Shown here one piece after another: positions 35,639 to 46,064 of a stretch of 64,000 bases of DNA. Made by a program: the position numbers and the translations under genes. The stretch's first letter is position 1, and every line of letters begins with the position of its first letter. The stretch spans positions 33,747-97,746 of the forward strand of contig JACQDN010000040.1 in assembly GCA_016201105.1 (NCBI GenBank). Direction: 5' to 3'. Under the pieces are notes generated by a model. It was not told the DNA's origin. It worked only from the letters and a program-made list of their open reading frames with translations, and did no database searches. This DNA is from Pseudomonadota bacterium. Its GTDB lineage: Bacteria > Pseudomonadota > Alphaproteobacteria > Micropepsales > Micropepsaceae.

Positions 35639-36151
35639 ATGTCAGCAAGAGCCAAATTCGTTCGCAATGTCTGCTTTGGCGCAGCGTTGCTCCTGGGGCC
35701 CATTGCCTCCATGCCGTACTTGGCTGCGCATGCCGCGGCGCCTGCCAGTCATCACGTCGTCGACACCCCCTGGGGCACGTCCGGCGATCGCGCAAAAGTC
35801 ACGCGCACCGTCACGATCATCGCCACGGAGATCAAGTTCAACGTGACGCATTTGACATTCAAGAAAGGCGAGACCGTGAAGTTCGTGTTCGTCAACAAAG
35901 GCGAGCAGGCGCACGAATTCATGATCGCGGACGCCGCCGAACAAGCGGAGCATCGCAAGATGATGTCCGACATGGCAGGCGCGAACATGCAGGCCGCCAA
36001 TCACGCCGATGAAGGCAATGTCGTCGATGCCAAGCCCAATGAGACAAAAGAACTCGTGTGGCGTTTTACAAAAAAGGGCAAATTCCAGTTCGCTTGCAAC
36101 TATATCGGCCACGCCGAGGCGGGCATGATCGGTACCATCGACGTGCGATGA
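35639..36151 (+). CDS. Exported cupredoxin
   Basis: 170 residues from ATG 35639 with a signal peptide (GAALLLGPIASMPYLAAHAAA). The C-terminal cupredoxin domain has complete type-1 copper ligands: His in KGEQAHEFMIAD, then CNYIGHAEAGM giving Cys, His and Met. A Met/His-rich loop (EHRKMMSDMAGANMQAANH) separates them. It should be a periplasmic blue copper protein for electron transfer or copper storage. It lies behind the czc genes with a repeat in between and may have its own promoter. Confidence 0.88.
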   Translation: MSARAKFVRNVCFGAALLLGPIASMPYLAAHAAAPASHHVVDTPWGTSGDRAKVTRTVTIIATEIKFNVTHLTFKKGETVKFVFVNKGEQAHEFMIADAAEQAEHRKMMSDMAGANMQAANHADEGNVVDAKPNETKELVWRFTKKGKFQFACNYIGHAEAGMIGTIDVR

Positions 36152-36258
36152 CCGCTGCGCAGGTGGAAGTACAGAAAGCGGGAGCGCGCGCGAAGAGTGG
36201 CGAAAATTCGCCGAACTCGTGGAGCTGTTTTCCCGATTCGCGAACCGCCGGCCACACT

Positions 36259-37467
36259 CTAGTCTCGTTGGGCGATGCGCGCTCCATCGCTCACGCGGTC
36301 GCTGGCATGCAGGACGACCTGATCGCCTTGCGTAAGACCGAAGAGAACTTCCGCGACGCGATTGTTGCGGTGGCCCATGACAATTATCGCGCTACGCGCG
36401 CGGCCGTCCTCGTCGCGAAAGACGGCCCATTTGTCGTTGACGCGGAAAAGCGCGCCGACCGGCACGGTCAGGACGTTGTTTCGCCTCCAGATCACGACAT
36501 GGACGATGACGCGATAATCATGTCCCAACGTTCGCCATCGCTGCGGCGGATCGGTGAAATCGATGATCGTCCGGACGCGTTGTTCCTCGATGCCGAGCGC
36601 CGAAACTTTCAAAAACCCGGCCGGCTCAATGCGCCGGACGCGGCCCTGAATGGGCGGACCGCCCCACCCATCGATATGAACGCTCTGGCCCTGGCGCACC
36701 TGCACCGCGTCGGTTGAGAGCAACTCCGCCACGATCTCCAAATCTTGCGGATTTCCGATCTCGATGAGCGGCGTGCCGGCTAGCACCACAGCCTCGCTTT
36801 CCTGAATGAGCTTGAGGACGTCGCCCGTCACCGGCGCCCGTATCTGAATACAGCAACCCGGATCCGACGACGTCGCGACCGAATCGGTAGGATTTTGCAA
36901 CCGTACGGCCGCGCCATCGCGCTCATTGCGACGGACTTGGAGTTCCGCCGTCGCGCTCGCCAGTGCTGCCTGGTTGGTTTGCGCATCGGCAACTGCCCTG
37001 TCCAGGGCGCTGCGCGCAACAGCCCCTTCGCCGGCAAGCGTTTGCATTCTGCGGAGCTGGATGTTGGACAGATTTACGGTCGCTTCGATCCTGCGGCGTT
37101 CGGCTTCCGCGAGCGTCACCGCCGCGTCGGCGGCGGAAAGCGCGCTCATCAGTTCCTGATGCAGACGCGGATCGTGGAAACTCGGAGCGGTCGGCTTCAT
37201 GACCGCGACGACAGTCTGGTTGGCCGTGACCGGATCTCCAACCTCGCGTTCGGGTCTCAAAACCGTGCCCGTCAACGGCGCCGATACCGTATAGACGTGA
37301 TGAACGCGCGTCCTCGCCTCCTCATCCACTGTGACTTCCATCGACATGCGCGAGGCCGGCGCGAGGTCGACCGGAACCGGATCGGGCCAAGCCAACCAGG
37401 CCAGCACGACGAGGACAGCCGCAGCCGCGGCAATCACGAAAGCACGGTTCCTGGAGATGTTGGGCAT
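36259..37467 (-). CDS. HlyD/MacA-type adaptor of an ABC exporter
   Basis: 402 residues. An N-terminal membrane anchor (AFVIAAAAAVLVVLAWLAWP) is followed by a barrel-sandwich with a central coiled coil (about residues 110-190, rich in Ala/Glu/Arg) and a beta-barrel. The layout is that of MacA/HlyD periplasmic adaptors. It is third in the operon ATPase-permease-adaptor (3-base gap to the permease). It probably links the ABC permease to an outer-membrane channel. The cargo is unknown. Confidence 0.87.
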   Translation of the reverse strand: MPNISRNRAFVIAAAAAVLVVLAWLAWPDPVPVDLAPASRMSMEVTVDEEARTRVHHVYTVSAPLTGTVLRPEREVGDPVTANQTVVAVMKPTAPSFHDPRLHQELMSALSAADAAVTLAEAERRRIEATVNLSNIQLRRMQTLAGEGAVARSALDRAVADAQTNQAALASATAELQVRRNERDGAAVRLQNPTDSVATSSDPGCCIQIRAPVTGDVLKLIQESEAVVLAGTPLIEIGNPQDLEIVAELLSTDAVQVRQGQSVHIDGWGGPPIQGRVRRIEPAGFLKVSALGIEEQRVRTIIDFTDPPQRWRTLGHDYRVIVHVVIWRRNNVLTVPVGALFRVNDKWAVFRDEDGRARSAIIVMGHRNNRVAEVLFGLTQGDQVVLHASDRVSDGARIAQRD

Positions 37468-37470
37468 GGT

Positions 37471-39846
37471 TCAATCTCGCGTTTTGAGGACGGATACGAG
37501 GTCGAGCGAATAGACGCGGCTGCGCACGACAAGCGCCGAGAACAGCGCGGCCGTTATCACAACGACGCTCGTCAGCGCGTAGGTGAAATGCTCGACGACC
37601 AGGCGCACGCGCATGATGTCGGTCGCCAGCCGCGTCTTCATGATCCAGGCCAGTCCATAGCCGATGAGCCAGCCGGGCGGCTGCGCCAGCAAGGTGATCA
37701 CGGCCAGTTCGAGCAGGAGGATGCGCAGCACCTCGCCGCGCGTGAAGCCGAGAACCCGCAGGCTCGCAAGATCACGCGCGCTCTCCGACAGCGAGATCCG
37801 CGCGCTGTTGTAAACGACGCCAAAGGCGATGATCGCGGCAAGCCCGGCATAGATGCTTGCCATTGTCGTGATCAACAGCGCGACCGCATCGCGAAAGTTC
37901 GCAAGAGAGACGCGCTGCAACGCCACACCGCTCACCGTCGGCATGGATTTTATTTTCGCGTAGAACGCGTCGAGCGCATTGCGGTCGACGCTCACGTTCA
38001 CGCTGTTGGCGGCCGGCGCTTCGCGCATGAGGCGCGCGAGCGCGTCCGCATCCATCATCGCGCGCAAGCCGAAATAGTCCTCCACGGTCACCGCCACCGG
38101 CAGCGTCACGGTGCGATGCTGGCCTTCGAGCAAATCGATCTCGACGAGATCGCCGGCATGGACGCCCAGGATCTGGGCCAGCATCGCGGAAATCGCCAGG
38201 CCGTCTTGCGGCAGGATCACCGGATGAAGGTTGACATCGATGATCCGGCTCAGGTCTGCGCCTTTGAGCTTTCCGGTCAGCAAGACGCGGCGCTCGACGC
38301 TGCCATGGCGGATGCGGATAGGCACTTCGCGCGACGGTTCGACCGCAAGCACGCCCGGCAGATGCGCGATTTGATACACGACATCGGCCGAGCGGCGTTC
38401 GCCGAAACTCACGGTCGCGTCCTGCCGGTCGGCGAGGAAATAGGTGACATCGATAAGGTTCTCCATCGTGTCACGGGTAAAGAGCGAAACCACCAGAATG
38501 CCGGTCGCCAGCGCAATGCCCAGCATGGTGAAGCCGGTGCGCGCGGGATGGCGCGCAATGTTGCGCAGCATCATCACGATGGACTGTGGCACCACGCGTT
38601 CGAGAGACAGAGAGGGCGGCAGGAAGTGCCGGTACTGCGGCGGCGCCGGCGGCAGCATCGCGACCGCGGGCGGCAATCTCACCACGTCGCGGAGCGCGCG
38701 CATGGCGCCGATCGCCGAAGCCAGCAGACTCATGCCCGCGCCGGTCACATAGGTGGAAACATCCCGGCTGAACACCAAAAACGGAAAACGGAAGAAATCT
38801 CCGAACAGCTGCGTGACATAGTTGCCCAGCCACGCCCCGGCCAGGCTTCCGATCGCGATGCCCACAACCGCGATGGCCATGACGAATTTGAGATAGTGCG
38901 CGGCGATGGCGCGATTGTTGTAGCCCAGCGCTTTGAGGAGGCCGATCTGCTCGCGTTCGAGCGCCACCAGGCGGCCGAGCGTCAAATTTACAAGGAAGGC
39001 GGCCACGAGCAGGAAAATCGGCGGCAGCGTCCGGCTCATATTGCTCAGCATATCGAGCTCGTGATTGAGCCAGGCATGCGAAGTCTGGTCCTTGCGGCCG
39101 TAAGCGGCCCGCCCGCCATAGCGTTCCAGAATGTCGTCGAGACGCTGAACGACTTCGTCTTCGGACGCGCCGGGCACGAGCTTCAGCGCGACCGACGAGA
39201 ATGCGTCCTTGAGGTTATAGGCGCCGGCGAGCGCGCGTTCCGGCATCCAAATGATCCCGTAGCGCCGATTGTCCGGCATGATATCGCCGGGCCCCACGGC
39301 ATAGATGAACTCCGGCGACAGCGCTGTGCCGACGATGGTCAGCTCGCGCTTGCGTCCGTTCAGGATCGCAGAGAAACGAGAACCCAAGCCGTAGCCATGG
39401 GCGCTTGCAAAGGGCTCGCTGACGACGACTTCATGCTCACTCGCCGAATCCGGAAGCCGGCCCGAGCGCATGTACAGTCGGTTGAGAACTTGTTCGCGCT
39501 TGTCGGGAAGCGAGACGAATTGGCCGGTCGCGGGTTCGCGGAAATTGGGAATGTCGAGCAGCGCGAGCTGGGTGATGCGCGGTTCGACCACGGCGACGCC
39601 GGGAATGTCCTCAATCTGCCGGACGACCGCATTCGGCGCGCGGCGAATCTGCGCGAAGACGTCGGCAAAGCCGTAACGCTCGTAGTAGGCGATGCGCGTC
39701 TCGTCTAAGGAGTGATGCGAGCCCACCGCCAGGACGACGGTGGAAACGCCTCCGGCGATGACGAGTGCGATAGCAAGCGCCTGGGCCCAGAGCCGTTTCA
39801 AGTCGCGCAGGAGTTTTCGGTCAAGCGCCCGCATGCGTTTCACCAC
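37471..39846 (-). CDS. FtsX/MacB-type ABC permease
   Basis: 791-residue permease with two FtsX-type units: one N-terminal anchor, a large periplasmic domain, three helices near residue 270-400, then a second periplasmic domain and final helices ([43 protein letters not shown]). This resembles duplicated MacB/LolC-like permeases of the DevC/macrolide class. It overlaps the ATPase gene by 7 bases. These transporters move envelope substrates from the inner membrane outward. Confidence 0.87.
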   Translation of the reverse strand: MVKRMRALDRKLLRDLKRLWAQALAIALVIAGGVSTVVLAVGSHHSLDETRIAYYERYGFADVFAQIRRAPNAVVRQIEDIPGVAVVEPRITQLALLDIPNFREPATGQFVSLPDKREQVLNRLYMRSGRLPDSASEHEVVVSEPFASAHGYGLGSRFSAILNGRKRELTIVGTALSPEFIYAVGPGDIMPDNRRYGIIWMPERALAGAYNLKDAFSSVALKLVPGASEDEVVQRLDDILERYGGRAAYGRKDQTSHAWLNHELDMLSNMSRTLPPIFLLVAAFLVNLTLGRLVALEREQIGLLKALGYNNRAIAAHYLKFVMAIAVVGIAIGSLAGAWLGNYVTQLFGDFFRFPFLVFSRDVSTYVTGAGMSLLASAIGAMRALRDVVRLPPAVAMLPPAPPQYRHFLPPSLSLERVVPQSIVMMLRNIARHPARTGFTMLGIALATGILVVSLFTRDTMENLIDVTYFLADRQDATVSFGERRSADVVYQIAHLPGVLAVEPSREVPIRIRHGSVERRVLLTGKLKGADLSRIIDVNLHPVILPQDGLAISAMLAQILGVHAGDLVEIDLLEGQHRTVTLPVAVTVEDYFGLRAMMDADALARLMREAPAANSVNVSVDRNALDAFYAKIKSMPTVSGVALQRVSLANFRDAVALLITTMASIYAGLAAIIAFGVVYNSARISLSESARDLASLRVLGFTRGEVLRILLLELAVITLLAQPPGWLIGYGLAWIMKTRLATDIMRVRLVVEHFTYALTSVVVITAALFSALVVRSRVYSLDLVSVLKTRD

Positions 39847-40547
39847 GTCACTTCGGCGGCTTTGCGGCGGGCCGTGTTTTTCTGAACCTTGGAGATTTTG
39901 CCGTCGGCAAAGAAAAGCACGCGATCGGCCACGCCCTGGATGCTGGCATTGTGGGTGATGATCACGGTGGTGGTGCCGAGTTGCTCGTTGACAGAGAGCA
40001 GAGCCTCGATGACCTTGATGCCGGTCTTGGAATCCAAGGCTCCGGTCGGCTCGTCGCAGAGCAGCACTTCCGGCTGCTTGGCGATGGCCCGGGCGATAGC
40101 AACGCGCTGCTGCTCGCCGCCGGAGAGTTGCGCCGGAAAGTGATTCATGCGGTCCGCCAGGCCCACGAGCGCCAGCGCCTCGTCGGGGCGCATCGGTTTC
40201 CTTGCGATCTCCGTCACCAGCGCGACGTTCTCGAAAGCCGTCAAGCTCGAAACGAGATTGTAGAACTGGAAGACGAAGCCGACATGATCGCGGCGATAAA
40301 GCGTGAGCGCGGTATCGTCCAGCACGGTCAAATCGGTCGCTCTAAAGGACAATGAACCACTGGTGGCGTGATCGAGCCCGCCCATGATGTTGAGAAGAGT
40401 CGATTTGCCGCTGCCGGAGGGACCGAGCAGCACGACCATTTCGCCGTTGTAAATATCGAGATCGACGCCGGCCAGCGCGCGCACCTCCACCTCGCCCGAG
40501 GTGTAAACCTTGGTAAGCCCGCGCGCGCTGAAGATGGTCTCTTTCAT
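39840..40547 (-). CDS. ABC transporter ATPase, MacB/LolD type
   Basis: 235 residues. Walker [19 protein letters not shown], signature [15 protein letters not shown], Walker [12 protein letters not shown] and the H-loop VIITHNAS are intact. It starts the exporter genes and overlaps the permease. The CC-rich peptide gene lies 44 bases upstream on the same strand, so peptide and exporter are probably co-transcribed; whether the peptide is the cargo is unknown. Confidence 0.92.
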   Translation of the reverse strand: MKETIFSARGLTKVYTSGEVEVRALAGVDLDIYNGEMVVLLGPSGSGKSTLLNIMGGLDHATSGSLSFRATDLTVLDDTALTLYRRDHVGFVFQFYNLVSSLTAFENVALVTEIARKPMRPDEALALVGLADRMNHFPAQLSGGEQQRVAIARAIAKQPEVLLCDEPTGALDSKTGIKVIEALLSVNEQLGTTTVIITHNASIQGVADRVLFFADGKISKVQKNTARRKAAEVTW

Positions 40548-40591
40548 GTCGGGCTCACCTGGCGCCCGCGATCAAGGGCGCGTGTCGCTCG

Positions 40592-40759
40592 CTACTTGCC
40601 GCAACACGAAGAACCCGGTTCGGCCTTCTCGTGAGATTTGGCTTTGCTCGCCTCTGCGGCCTGGAACGTCTTCTTGGACTGCTTGCCGGCGCAGCAGGAC
40701 GATGCTTCCGCCTGCTTGGTGTCCTTCTTCGGCCGCGGCTGCGCTGTCGTCGCTTTCAT
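40592..40759 (-). CDS. Short CC-motif peptide upstream of the ABC exporter
   Basis: 55 residues from ATG 40759, supported by AAAGGAGAG just upstream. It is Lys/Ala/Gln-rich with two vicinal cysteine pairs, SSCCAGK near residue 20 and SSCCGK at the very C terminus. No signal peptide is visible. Arrangement of two CC pairs on a flexible basic chain suggests soft-metal binding. A longer frame from 40867 is unlikely because it overlaps the upstream gene. No family recognised. Confidence 0.65.
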   Translation of the reverse strand: MKATTAQPRPKKDTKQAEASSCCAGKQSKKTFQAAEASKAKSHEKAEPGSSCCGK

Positions 40760-40805
40760 GACGCTCTCCTTTGCTGTCGAAAATTGTCGCCTCGAACCCG
40801 CTTCT

Positions 40806-41480
40806 TCAGCCATGCCCCACTCCCGCATTGGCCGGTCCGCCGAACAAGCGTGCAAGGTGTGGAACAAACGGGGGCACCGAATTCATATAAACGAGATATG
40901 CGGGACCGAACTCCTCAGCTGCCTCACGCTCCTCAGCGCGCGCGAGCCGCACATACATGACGACCAGCACCGGAAACATCGCCAGCGTGAGCAGGGTCGG
41001 CCACTGCAAGAGAAAACCGAACATCACGAGGATGAAGCCGTCATATTGCGGGTGGCGAACGTAGGAGTAGACGCCTCCGCTCGCGAGTTCGCGATGGCGC
41101 TGGGCATCGTAAAGCCGTTTCCATCCCGCCGAGATGAGGATGAAACCGCCGCCGATGAAAATGAAACTGAGAATGTGGAACGGCCCCGCATGCGGATTGG
41201 TCTTCCAACCGAACAGCATCTCGAGCAGATGTCCCGCATCATGCGAGAACCAGTTGACGTTCGGGTAATGGCTTTGCAGCCAGCCCGACAACACGAAGAT
41301 CGTCAGTGGAAAGCCATACATCTCCACAAACAAGGCTATCAGGAACGCGCTGAAAGCACTGAACGATCGCCAATCGCGTTTCGTGCGTGGCTTAAAGAAG
41401 CTGTAGGCGAACAGGATAAAGACGCCAGAGTTGATGATAACCAGACTCCACAGACCATAGGCGGCGGGTTCGGTGTTCAT
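40806..41480 (-). CDS. Isoprenylcysteine carboxyl methyltransferase-like membrane protein
   Basis: 224 residues with five or six helices. The ICMT/PEMT-like SAM-binding C-terminal motif is visible: GVYSYVRHPQYDGFILVMFGF, followed by RLARAEEREAAEEFGPAYLVYM. Such bacterial proteins are widespread in copper and mercury loci, yet their methyl acceptor is unknown. It overlaps the DUF2933 gene by 4 bases. Confidence 0.85.
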   Translation of the reverse strand: MNTEPAAYGLWSLVIINSGVFILFAYSFFKPRTKRDWRSFSAFSAFLIALFVEMYGFPLTIFVLSGWLQSHYPNVNWFSHDAGHLLEMLFGWKTNPHAGPFHILSFIFIGGGFILISAGWKRLYDAQRHRELASGGVYSYVRHPQYDGFILVMFGFLLQWPTLLTLAMFPVLVVMYVRLARAEEREAAEEFGPAYLVYMNSVPPFVPHLARLFGGPANAGVGHG

Positions 41481-41761
41481 GCACCGCTCTCCTTGCGTTC
41501 AGCCTGCACATCCCTCTCTTCGTGATGATGATGGTCGCCGTGTCCGCTATGCCCTCCGTGCCCGCCGTGCATGAATACGTGCATGAGTGGACAAGCAAAC
41601 AAAAACAGCCACGGCAAGATACCAAGCACATGGGCCCGGTGCTCGGTGAAAAGCAGTACGCCCCCAATGGCCAGAAATCCGAGCATCACGATTCCGGCCC
41701 GCGAGATCAGGAAGTGAGACGGCGCGTGATCGTCGTGACCAGGAACGAAGTTGTCTGACAT
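41477..41761 (-). CDS. DUF2933 His-rich membrane protein
   Basis: 94 residues with two helices (GIVMLGFLAIGGVLLFTEH, VLGILPWLFLFACPLMHVFMH) and a His/Gly tail (GGHGGHSGHGDHHHHEE). This is the DUF2933 pattern, commonly found with ICMT-like genes in copper-resistance islands. The His tail should bind metal. It is translationally coupled to the ICMT gene. Confidence 0.87.
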   Translation of the reverse strand: MSDNFVPGHDDHAPSHFLISRAGIVMLGFLAIGGVLLFTEHRAHVLGILPWLFLFACPLMHVFMHGGHGGHSGHGDHHHHEERDVQAERKESGA

Positions 41762-41800
41762 GGCTGCCTCCGGATCGGATGCGTTGGCCCCGCTGCAACG

Positions 41801-42118
41801 TCACGGATTCATTGGGTTGGCAAGTTTGTTCTTCGCGCCGCCGTCCTGCTTCTGCGTCATCGGGCATTGCATTGCAGTACCATTCATTGCGGGCGCGTTC
41901 TTCATTACGCCGCTAGACATCACCTGCTGATTGCCGCTTTTCATCATCGGGCACCTGTCCATAGTCCCGGTCTGTGTCGGCTCGACCGGTTTAGCGTCCG
42001 GTACCGGTGTAGTTTGTTGGGGTTTGGGGTGATGGGCTGTGTGGTCGATTGCATCATCGCCCAAAGCCGATGTCGTCAAAGCAAATACTAGGGTTGCGGA
42101 CAGCGCGAAAATCTTCAT
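41801..42118 (-). CDS. Exported Met/His-rich protein
   Basis: 105 residues from ATG 42118 with a signal peptide (MKIFALSATLVFALTTSALG). The mature part is disordered and rich in Met, His and Pro, with two CPM motifs (MDRCPMMKSG, AMQCPMTQK). Composition suggests Cu(I) binding in the periplasm. It lies 39 bases upstream of the DUF2933 gene. No named family. Confidence 0.7.
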   Translation of the reverse strand: MKIFALSATLVFALTTSALGDDAIDHTAHHPKPQQTTPVPDAKPVEPTQTGTMDRCPMMKSGNQQVMSSGVMKNAPAMNGTAMQCPMTQKQDGGAKNKLANPMNP

Positions 42119-42318
42119 GAGAGCTTTCCCTATCAACCTTCTGCAGCGTGCGTGACTCGCGCAATTGGCCGCGACAGGGCGAAGAATGGCCCTTCGCACG
42201 CCGCGCCGACATTGATTTCGGTCAATGTTCTTGGGCACCACTGAAGGAATGCGCCGTATCCACCGAGATTGTGTTGATGACGCCGCTGTCCCGAGCGCCA
42301 GCCTCGGCCGAACGTGTC

Positions 42319-42525
42319 TCAGATTGAAATCATGGGGTGAATCATCAGGAGCCCCACGACCAATGCGGCCGTGATGATAGCGACGATGAACCAATACTCT
42401 TGTGGACGTTCACTTCTTCGCACGACGCGCCAGCCACCCCAAGTCATACCAGTCAATATCGATCCGGCCAAATACAAGGACACCAAAACGGCAACCAAGA
42501 GGAGGATCGTTCGAACGTCGGGCAT
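42319..42525 (-). CDS. Two-helix small membrane protein
   Basis: 68 residues with two hydrophobic helices (ILLLVAVLVSLYLAGSIL and WFIVAIITAALVVGLLMI) around a basic loop. A plausible ribosome site (CAGGTG) precedes the ATG. It lies in a run of small minus-strand membrane genes of the metal island. No family recognised; the call rests on composition, start and context. Confidence 0.55.
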   Translation of the reverse strand: MPDVRTILLLVAVLVSLYLAGSILTGMTWGGWRVVRRSERPQEYWFIVAIITAALVVGLLMIHPMISI

Positions 42526-42563
42526 CGGGACACCTGCTTCGCGGCACTGGGATCTTACGAAAC

Positions 42564-43214
42564 CTAAGACCGCCCTTCACCCAGCCTTAATCCGCCGGAG
42601 TTGCTTCTGAAATACCAGAAGACGATTGCGCTGAGGATCGCGGCAAAGAAACACCAGACGGAAAAGAACGTCTCCGTGTAGAACCACGCGGCAACAGCGA
42701 AGGATACGAAGAGAACGACCCCGAAAACGTCTATGATCTTGTGGCTTGAAAGCAGGCAGCTTCCACAGGTGGCAATGAGGTAGAGCGCCATCGTGGTCCA
42801 CGGATACAAATGCGGAGAATGGTACGCGATGCTGTGATTTACCACGTGTGCGACAACCGGATCGGCAATGACGAAGTACAAAAGATACGATCCCACTCCC
42901 AGACCGATCAGGGAGAATATCTTCAAGGCATTTCTTCGAACGGGATCGGTTTCGATCAGCAGAATGGCAAGCGGAACAAAAGCCGGCCATAGAACATGAG
43001 AAAAGATCGAGTACGCATAGGTCGCCGCAACATTCAGCGCGGGGTTGTCGAACGAAAGCCAGACGGTCCCTTCGATGAGCTGCTGGATTCCGAACAGCAG
43101 AGGGATACTGGCGAGCGGGACCTCCTGTTTGGTCTTTACCTGCAACAGCGTGACGACGCCGCCCGCGCCAAGCGCTCCTGCGGCGACAAAACTGGCGGTG
43201 GCGGAGAAACACAT
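42564..43214 (-). CDS. DUF6629-like membrane protein
   Basis: 216 residues from ATG 43214, seven helices. It opens with MCFSATASFVAAGALGAGG, the recognisable start of the DUF6629 family, and contains IPLLFGIQQLIEGTVWLSF. The function is unknown. The long frame that continues upstream to 43670 overlaps csoR and is rejected. Confidence 0.8.
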   Translation of the reverse strand: MCFSATASFVAAGALGAGGVVTLLQVKTKQEVPLASIPLLFGIQQLIEGTVWLSFDNPALNVAATYAYSIFSHVLWPAFVPLAILLIETDPVRRNALKIFSLIGLGVGSYLLYFVIADPVVAHVVNHSIAYHSPHLYPWTTMALYLIATCGSCLLSSHKIIDVFGVVLFVSFAVAAWFYTETFFSVWCFFAAILSAIVFWYFRSNSGGLRLGEGRS

Positions 43215-43282
43215 GGCTTCAGTATGGGCGATCCTGCTGCAAGAACATACTGTGGAAAGCGGCGATCCCTGGGGAAGCGTCC

Positions 43283-43558
43283 CTACCGCGCACTCCGGTC
43301 CAGCAGTTCGATCAGTTCGCCGATCTTCTTGCGCTGCTGTTTGGCGTCGCCGCCGACGATGGCGTCCTCGATGCAGTGCCCCATATGGTCCTTGAGCATT
43401 TCGGATTCCACGCGGGCCAGTGCGGCGCGCGCGGCCTGCAATTGGGTGAGAACGTCGATGCAGTAGCGGTCCTCTTCGATCATTCTGGAAATGCCGCGCA
43501 CCTGGCCTTCGATCCGGTTTAGGCGGCCGAGCAGTTTGGGTTTGTTTTCGCGCTTCAC
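43283..43558 (-). CDS. csoR: CsoR-family copper-sensing repressor
   Basis: 91 residues from GTG 43558 (GGAG upstream). The all-helical CsoR/RcnR/FrmR fold is clear from LLGRLNRIEGQVRGISRMIEEDRYCIDV. The Cu(I) ligands Cys33, His58 and Cys62 are present (YC, DHMGHC), which favours CsoR over RcnR or FrmR. It is divergent from copA with a pseudo-palindrome between them. In the family, Cu(I) binding releases DNA and induces the exporter. Confidence 0.88.
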   Translation of the reverse strand: MKRENKPKLLGRLNRIEGQVRGISRMIEEDRYCIDVLTQLQAARAALARVESEMLKDHMGHCIEDAIVGGDAKQQRKKIGELIELLDRSAR

Positions 43559-43585
43559 GGCGAATCTCCATTTCGCCGCACCTTG

Positions 43586-43605
43586 TATACCCCCATAGGG
43601 TACTA
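43586..43605. promoter_or_regulatory. Probable CsoR operator
   Basis: Imperfect palindrome with TATACCCCC facing GGGTACTA around a central ATA. G/C tracts flanked by TA steps are the usual CsoR/RcnR-type operator. It lies 28 bases upstream of the csoR start and 58 bases upstream of the copA ATG, where it could control both. Confidence 0.6.
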
Positions 43606-43662
43606 GGCAAGATACGCCGGGAGGGTCTATAGAGGGTGGTGACGTCACCACGACCGGTAGCC

Positions 43663-46029
43663 ATGAGCACGCACGATCACAGCCACCACGAATCCCGCAG
43701 CACCTCGCCCCCAACGGCGCGCACCGATGGAACCTCCGTCCGTGATCCCGTCTGCGGCATGAATGTGGATCCCAAGAAGACCTCGCACCGAGCGAGCCAG
43801 GACGGCCACGACTATTATTTCTGTTCCGCGGGCTGCCGCGCCAAGTTCGTGGCCGATCCCGCGAAATATCTGACACCTGCTGCGCCGGCGCCTGCCGAAG
43901 AGACACCATCCGGAACGATCTACACCTGCCCGATGCACCCGCAGATACGGCGGAACAAGCCGGGCAGCTGCCCCATCTGCGGCATGGCGCTAGAGCCGGT
44001 CACGGCCACAGGAGAAACAGGTCCCAATCATGAACTGATCGACATGACGCGCCGCTTTTGGATCGGTACGGCGCTTACGGTTCCGGTCGTGATACTTGAA
44101 TTGGGTGCTCACTTTCCCGGATTGAGCCTTCATCGCTACCTTTCCCCGCAGGAATTGATCTGGCTGCAATTCGCCTTGAGTTCGCCGGTCGTGCTGTGGG
44201 CGGGATGGCCGTTTTTCGAGCGCGGTTGGGCGTCACTGGTCAACCGCTCGCTCAACATGTTCACGCTCATCGCGCTCGGCGTCGGCGCGGCGTATGTCTA
44301 CAGCCTCGTCGCCACCTTCGCGCCGTCGCTGTTTCCAGCAGCGTTACGGATGGAGGGCGGCACGGTCGCCGTCTATTACGAGGCGGCCGCCGTCATCACC
44401 GTGCTCGTGCTGCTCGGACAGGTGCTGGAGCTGCGCGCGCGCGAGCAGACCGGCGGCGCCATCCGCGCGCTGCTCAATCTGGCGCCAAAGACGGCGCGGC
44501 GCATTCGCGCCGACGGCAGCGACGAGGAAGTGCCGCTGGAACAAGTGGCCATCGAAGACCGCTTGCGCGTCAGGCCCGGCGAGAGCGTGCCGGTCGACGG
44601 CGTGGTGTTGGAAGGCAAAAGCGCGGTCGATGAATCCATGGTCACCGGCGAATCCATGCCGGTGGAAAAAGAAACCGGTGCCAAGCTGATTGGCGGCACC
44701 ATCAACGGCACCGGCGCTCTTGTGATGCAGGCTGAAAAGATCGGCGCCGATACCGTGCTGGCGCGCATCGTTCACATGGTCGGCGAAGCGCAGAGAAGCC
44801 GCGCGCCGATCCAACGGCTGGCCGACGTCGTTTCGTCCTGGTTCGTGCCCGCGGTCATCGGCGTTGCCGCCCTCGCCTTCGCCGCGTGGATGATCTTTGG
44901 CCCGGCGCCTGCGTTTTCCTATGCCCTCGTCGCGGCCGTGTCGGTCGTCATCATCGCCTGCCCCTGCGCGCTCGGTCTGGCGACGCCGATGTCGATCATG
45001 GTCGGCGTCGGCAAGGGCGCGATGGCCGGCGTGCTCATCAAGAACGCGGAAAGCTTGGAGCGTTTCGAGAAGATCGACACGCTGGTCGTCGACAAGACCG
45101 GAACGCTCACCGAAGGGCGGCCCCGTGTCGTGGCTGTGGTGCCGGCCGAAGGGTTCGATGAAAAGACAGTGCTGACGCTGGGCGCCAGCCTGGAGCGGTC
45201 GAGCGAGCATCCGCTCGCCGCGGCGATCGTTGCAAGCGCAAAGGAGCGTGGCTTCGCGCTCGGCGACATCTCCGATTTTACCTCCATCACCGGCAAGGGC
45301 GTGTCCGGCGTCATCGCCGGTCGTAAGGTTTCGGTCGGCAATGCAAAACTGCTCGCCGACCTGCAGGCCAACACGTCCGCACTCGATGCACGGGCAGACG
45401 GCCTCAGGCGCGACGGCGCGACCGCAATGTTCGTGGCGATCGACGGAAAAGCCGCGGGCATTATCGCCGTCGCCGATCCGATCAAGACGACCACGCCGGC
45501 TGCGCTGCAAAGCCTGCGCGCGGAAGGCATCCGCATCGTCATGCTCACCGGCGACAACCGCACCACGGCGAAATCCGTCGCGGCGAAACTCGGCATCGCC
45601 GACGTCGAGGCCGAAGTGCTGCCCGAACAGAAGGACGCAATCGTGCGGAAACTGAGAAGCGAAGGACGCATCGTGGCGATGGCCGGCGACGGGGTGAACG
45701 ACGCACCCGCACTCGCCGAAGCCGATGTCGGCGTCGCCATGGGCACCGGCACGGATGTGGCGATGCAGAGCGCCGGCGTCACTCTGGTCAAAGGCGACCT
45801 CGCCGGCATCGCGCGCGCCCGCGCCCTCAGCCGCGCCACCATGCGCAACATCCGCCAAAATCTGGTGCTCGCCTTCGTCTACAACGTGCTGGGAATCCCG
45901 CTCGCGGCCGGCGTGCTCTTTCCCGCCTTCGGCCTGCTGCTCAGCCCAATCGTGGCCGCCGCCGCGATGAGCCTGAGTTCGGTGTCGGTGATCACAAATG
46001 CGCTGCGGCTGAGATTGGTGCGGCTCTAA
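43663..46029 (+). CDS. copA: Copper-exporting P1B-type ATPase
   Basis: 788 residues from ATG 43663. The N terminus is His-rich ([10 protein letters not shown]), then a YHS domain ([12 protein letters not shown]) and a heavy-metal-binding module ([19 protein letters not shown]) replace the usual HMA domains. The transport motif CPC ([11 protein letters not shown]), phosphorylation site DKTGT, TGES, SEHPL and GDGVNDAP are all intact. It pumps Cu(I) from the cytoplasm. Divergent csoR with a shared operator gives copper-inducible control. Confidence 0.95.
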   Translation: MSTHDHSHHESRSTSPPTARTDGTSVRDPVCGMNVDPKKTSHRASQDGHDYYFCSAGCRAKFVADPAKYLTPAAPAPAEETPSGTIYTCPMHPQIRRNKPGSCPICGMALEPVTATGETGPNHELIDMTRRFWIGTALTVPVVILELGAHFPGLSLHRYLSPQELIWLQFALSSPVVLWAGWPFFERGWASLVNRSLNMFTLIALGVGAAYVYSLVATFAPSLFPAALRMEGGTVAVYYEAAAVITVLVLLGQVLELRAREQTGGAIRALLNLAPKTARRIRADGSDEEVPLEQVAIEDRLRVRPGESVPVDGVVLEGKSAVDESMVTGESMPVEKETGAKLIGGTINGTGALVMQAEKIGADTVLARIVHMVGEAQRSRAPIQRLADVVSSWFVPAVIGVAALAFAAWMIFGPAPAFSYALVAAVSVVIIACPCALGLATPMSIMVGVGKGAMAGVLIKNAESLERFEKIDTLVVDKTGTLTEGRPRVVAVVPAEGFDEKTVLTLGASLERSSEHPLAAAIVASAKERGFALGDISDFTSITGKGVSGVIAGRKVSVGNAKLLADLQANTSALDARADGLRRDGATAMFVAIDGKAAGIIAVADPIKTTTPAALQSLRAEGIRIVMLTGDNRTTAKSVAAKLGIADVEAEVLPEQKDAIVRKLRSEGRIVAMAGDGVNDAPALAEADVGVAMGTGTDVAMQSAGVTLVKGDLAGIARARALSRATMRNIRQNLVLAFVYNVLGIPLAAGVLFPAFGLLLSPIVAAAAMSLSSVSVITNALRLRLVRL

Positions 46030-46064
46030 GGGGGAAGTATGTATCGACCAACATGCACGCGGCC

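Noticed and set aside
36895..39708. 937-codon plus-strand reading frame opposite the ABC permease
   Set aside because: His/Arg/Asp-rich mirror frame with no domain; the minus strand encodes a clear permease coupled to its ATPase.
44344..45858. 504-codon minus-strand frame opposite copA
   Set aside because: Antisense to a P-type ATPase with all motifs intact; composition typical of a mirror frame.
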